A model generated the notes under the pieces. The model had not been told where the DNA came from and ran no database searches. It saw only the letters and a program-made list of their open reading frames with translations. A DNA stretch of 7,739 bases, from positions 1-7,739 of the forward strand of contig JAQUOR010000075.1 of assembly GCA_028717025.1 (NCBI GenBank). Direction: 5' to 3'. Origin of the DNA: Candidatus Omnitrophota bacterium. Lineage in GTDB: Bacteria; Omnitrophota; Gorgyraeia; Duberdicusellales; 4484-171. Each line of letters opens with the position of its first letter. Position 1 is the stretch's first letter. The translations under genes were made by a program, and so were the position numbers. Below are positions 5,983-7,739 of this stretch, in pieces.

Positions 5983-6799
5983 TCTTAAGGGGCTTACCAC
6001 GATAAAGATCGGAGGTCCCGCGCGGCATTTTTTTGTTGCCCACAGCCGTGACGATCTAGCTGAGATTTCGAAGGACACAGGCGGTGCATGGTATCTTTTA
6101 GGAAGAGGCTCGAACCTCCTCGTTAAAGATTCGTGCATAGAGAAACCCGTTATAACGCTGGGGGAAGAATTTGATTACCTACGCGCGGACAACGAAACCC
6201 TTGAAGTGGGTGCTGCGACGCCCTTTTCGCGGGTTTTAAACCATTGTCTTAAGAGCGATTTAAGCGGGGTGCACAATTTAGCGGGGATCCCTGCTTCCTG
6301 CGGCGGACTTTTGCGCATGAATGCTTCTTCGTTTAAAAGAGAAATTTCAGCGTGCGTGACTGAAGTCGAAGCTATGGATAAAAGCGGTACCATCTCAAGA
6401 ATAGCGAAAGAAGCACTTTTTTTCGGGTACCGCGCTTCGTCGCTTAAGGATTCTATAGTCTTGCGCGCGTGGTTTATCCTGCATCGTGATACACGAGTAA
6501 AAAATGAAGTGCGCAATTTTTTGAAGATACGTCGCGAAACGCAGGAGCTTAGTCTTCCCAGCTGCGGTTGTATTTTTAAAAATCCTCCCGGTACAAGCGC
6601 CGGTTTTCTCATCGAACAGTGCGGCTTGAAAGGATTGACGAAAAATGGCGCGCAGATCTCGCGTAAACACGCTAATTTTATTGTTAACGTAAAAAATGCT
6701 TCCTATGAAGACGTTGATTATCTTACTCGGTTCATCAAGGATAGTGTGTATAAGAAGTTTGGCATTATTTTGGAAGAAGAGATAGAACGATGGGGATAG
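5945..6799 (+). CDS. murB: MurB, UDP-N-acetylenolpyruvoylglucosamine reductase (type II)
   Basis: This cytoplasmic FAD- and NADPH-dependent enzyme reduces enolpyruvyl-UDP-GlcNAc to UDP-MurNAc. At 284 residues without the extra loop of the E. coli enzyme, it fits type II MurB. The FAD-binding part shows TTIKIGGPA (18-26), LLGRGSNLLV (51-60) and LAGIPASCGG (112-121). The substrate domain has GYRASS (161-166), SCGCIFKNPPG (206-216), LIEQCGLKG (222-230), KHANFIVN (241-248) and LEEEI (276-280), with Glu277 the likely C-terminal catalytic acid. The proton-donor position of GSxFKNP, usually Ser, is Cys209. Cys is tolerated at this site in some family members. The segment RMNASSFKRE (124-133) also departs from the usual NAGAYGGE. 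It overlaps murC by 38 bases in another frame. The family call is secure. Confidence 0.95.
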   Translation: MSIKKIELRQHVDLKGLTTIKIGGPARHFFVAHSRDDLAEISKDTGGAWYLLGRGSNLLVKDSCIEKPVITLGEEFDYLRADNETLEVGAATPFSRVLNHCLKSDLSGVHNLAGIPASCGGLLRMNASSFKREISACVTEVEAMDKSGTISRIAKEALFFGYRASSLKDSIVLRAWFILHRDTRVKNEVRNFLKIRRETQELSLPSCGCIFKNPPGTSAGFLIEQCGLKGLTKNGAQISRKHANFIVNVKNASYEDVDYLTRFIKDSVYKKFGIILEEEIERWG

Positions 6800-6888
6800 A
6801 AAAAAGCATAAAAGCGCATAAGCCCATGAGCTGATAGGGACGCAATGCGTATTGACCCGTTTTTATGAGTCATAGAACAGGATATTTT
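6800..6888 (+). other. murB-ddl spacer with possible 14-codon ORF and weak hairpin
   Basis: These 89 bases are the only gap after ftsW. A 14-codon ORF (ATG 6790 to TGA 6834, peptide MGIEKSIKAHKPMS) overlaps the murB stop in another frame and follows a purine-rich run. It may be chance or a small coupled leader. A weak hairpin, ACGC-AAT-GCGT (6840-6850), with GGG (6837-6839) able to face CCC (6856-6858), precedes five Ts at 6860-6864. A TTGACC at 6852-6857 has no convincing -10 partner. Nothing here is strong enough to call as terminator or promoter. Confidence 0.3.
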
Positions 6889-7739
6889 ATGGAGAAAAAT
6901 TTAAACGGTATTAAAGTAGGTGTTTTGGGAGGAGGGGTTTCGAGTGAACGCGAGATTTCTCTCCAATCTGCCCGGCAGGCGTTTGCTACGTTTCGAAAGA
7001 ATAACATTGAAGCGGTTTTTATCGATATAACCACGTCCAAAGAAGAAAAAGTGAAAGAAATGATAAATGCCGCAGGCATTGATGTTGCATTTATTGCGCT
7101 CCATGGCGAGTTTGGCGAAGACGGTAAAATCCAAGCGATCCTTGAGAGGCTTAAGCTTGCCTATACGGGGTCGGGGCCGCGGTCAAGTTTATGTGCGATG
7201 GATAAGATAATATCCAAAGAGATATTTTTGAAAAAAAATATTCCCACTGCTCCTTTTATCGTTTGTTCCAAGGATGAGCAGCGTAAGCCGTTCATTAAAA
7301 AATATCCGGTCGTGGTCAAGCCTTCATGTGCGGGTTCAAGCATAGGCATTTCTGTGGTTACTAAGGAAGAACAGCTTGAGAGCGCATTGCGCGAAGCATT
7401 TTCATTTCAGGACAGGGTGCTTATCGAGAGTTATATTCCGGGAAAAGAGTTGACCGTAGGCGTTCTTGAAGAAAGACCGTTGGGAGTAATAGAAATTGTA
7501 CCTCAAGAAGGGTATTTTGATTTTAAGACCAAATATAGCGACGGTATGGCCCGATTTCTTGCCCCTGCACCTTTAAAGGGATCTGTGTATCTACGCGTGC
7601 AGGAAGTAGCCTTGCGGGCGCACCAGGCGCTTGGATGCAGGCATTTTTCGCGTGTCGATATACGTTTGGATGAAGAAGATGTCCCGTATGTTCTCGAGGT
7701 AAATTCTATACCGGGATTGACATCTCATAGCCAGATCGG
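6889..7739 (+). CDS. ddl: D-alanine--D-alanine ligase, Ddl (3' end beyond window)
   Basis: This cytoplasmic ATP-grasp enzyme joins two D-Ala for the MurF step. The first 283 codons are present and the frame is open at the window end. Motifs in order are GGGVSSEREISL (14-25), ALHGEFGEDGKIQ (70-82), YTGSGP (92-97), AMDK (103-106), VVVKPSCAGSSIG (141-153), ELTVGVL (187-193), DFKTKY (211-216), SRVDIRL (254-260) and YVLEVNSIPG (267-276). Glu20, Ser150/151, Lys215, Tyr216, Arg255, Asp257, Glu270 and Asn272 match known catalytic and magnesium or ATP-binding positions. Only about 20-30 residues should be missing. ATG 6889 follows AGGA at 6879-6882 by six bases. An 89-base gap separates it from murB, so it could have its own expression control. 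VanA-type D-Ala-D-Lac ligases are a less likely alternative given the Tyr216-containing loop and the cluster. Confidence 0.95.
   Translation, partial: MEKNLNGIKVGVLGGGVSSEREISLQSARQAFATFRKNNIEAVFIDITTSKEEKVKEMINAAGIDVAFIALHGEFGEDGKIQAILERLKLAYTGSGPRSSLCAMDKIISKEIFLKKNIPTAPFIVCSKDEQRKPFIKKYPVVVKPSCAGSSIGISVVTKEEQLESALREAFSFQDRVLIESYIPGKELTVGVLEERPLGVIEIVPQEGYFDFKTKYSDGMARFLAPAPLKGSVYLRVQEVALRAHQALGCRHFSRVDIRLDEEDVPYVLEVNSIPGLTSHSQI

Overview
The window is a stretch of a bacterial division and cell wall (dcw) cluster, read entirely on the + strand: mraY (3' end only), murD, ftsW, murG, a secreted metallopeptidase-like gene, murC, murB and ddl (cut by the window end). Six of the eight genes are cytoplasmic or membrane-bound steps of peptidoglycan precursor synthesis, ftsW is the septal glycan polymerase, and only the peptidase-like gene is not a known member of the pathway. 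The G+C content is moderate, and division genes coexist with a complete Mur pathway, so the organism is a walled bacterium. The inserted peptidase gene and the divergent MurG suggest an uncultured lineage such as Omnitrophota or a PVC relative. That assignment is inferred from general resemblance and was not tested.

Layout. Bases 1-155 are the MraY C-terminus. After a 50-base gap comes murD (206-1450). Bases 1451-1727 are the longest non-coding stretch and the most unusual part of the window. They hold a sigma70-like promoter at the murD stop, a pair of abutting GC-rich palindromes flanked by imperfect direct repeats, and a roughly 108-base segment closed by a 13-bp helix, all in the leader of ftsW. 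From ftsW to murB (1728-6799) every gene overlaps the next by 25-38 bases in a different frame, so translation is probably coupled. An 89-base gap then precedes ddl (6889 onward).

How the genes work together. MurC, MurD and Ddl are ATP-dependent steps building the UDP-MurNAc-peptide and D-Ala-D-Ala. MurB makes UDP-MurNAc. MraY and MurG make lipid I and lipid II, and FtsW polymerises lipid II at the septum. The peptidase-like protein carries a signal peptide and a gluzincin-type zinc site, so it probably acts outside the cytoplasmic membrane. Its substrate is unknown.

The points most worth a second look are the structured ftsW leader, the peptidase-like gene locked between murG and murC by overlaps, the altered N-domain loops of MurG, the shortened central domain of MurD, and a Cys in place of the usual catalytic Ser in MurB.
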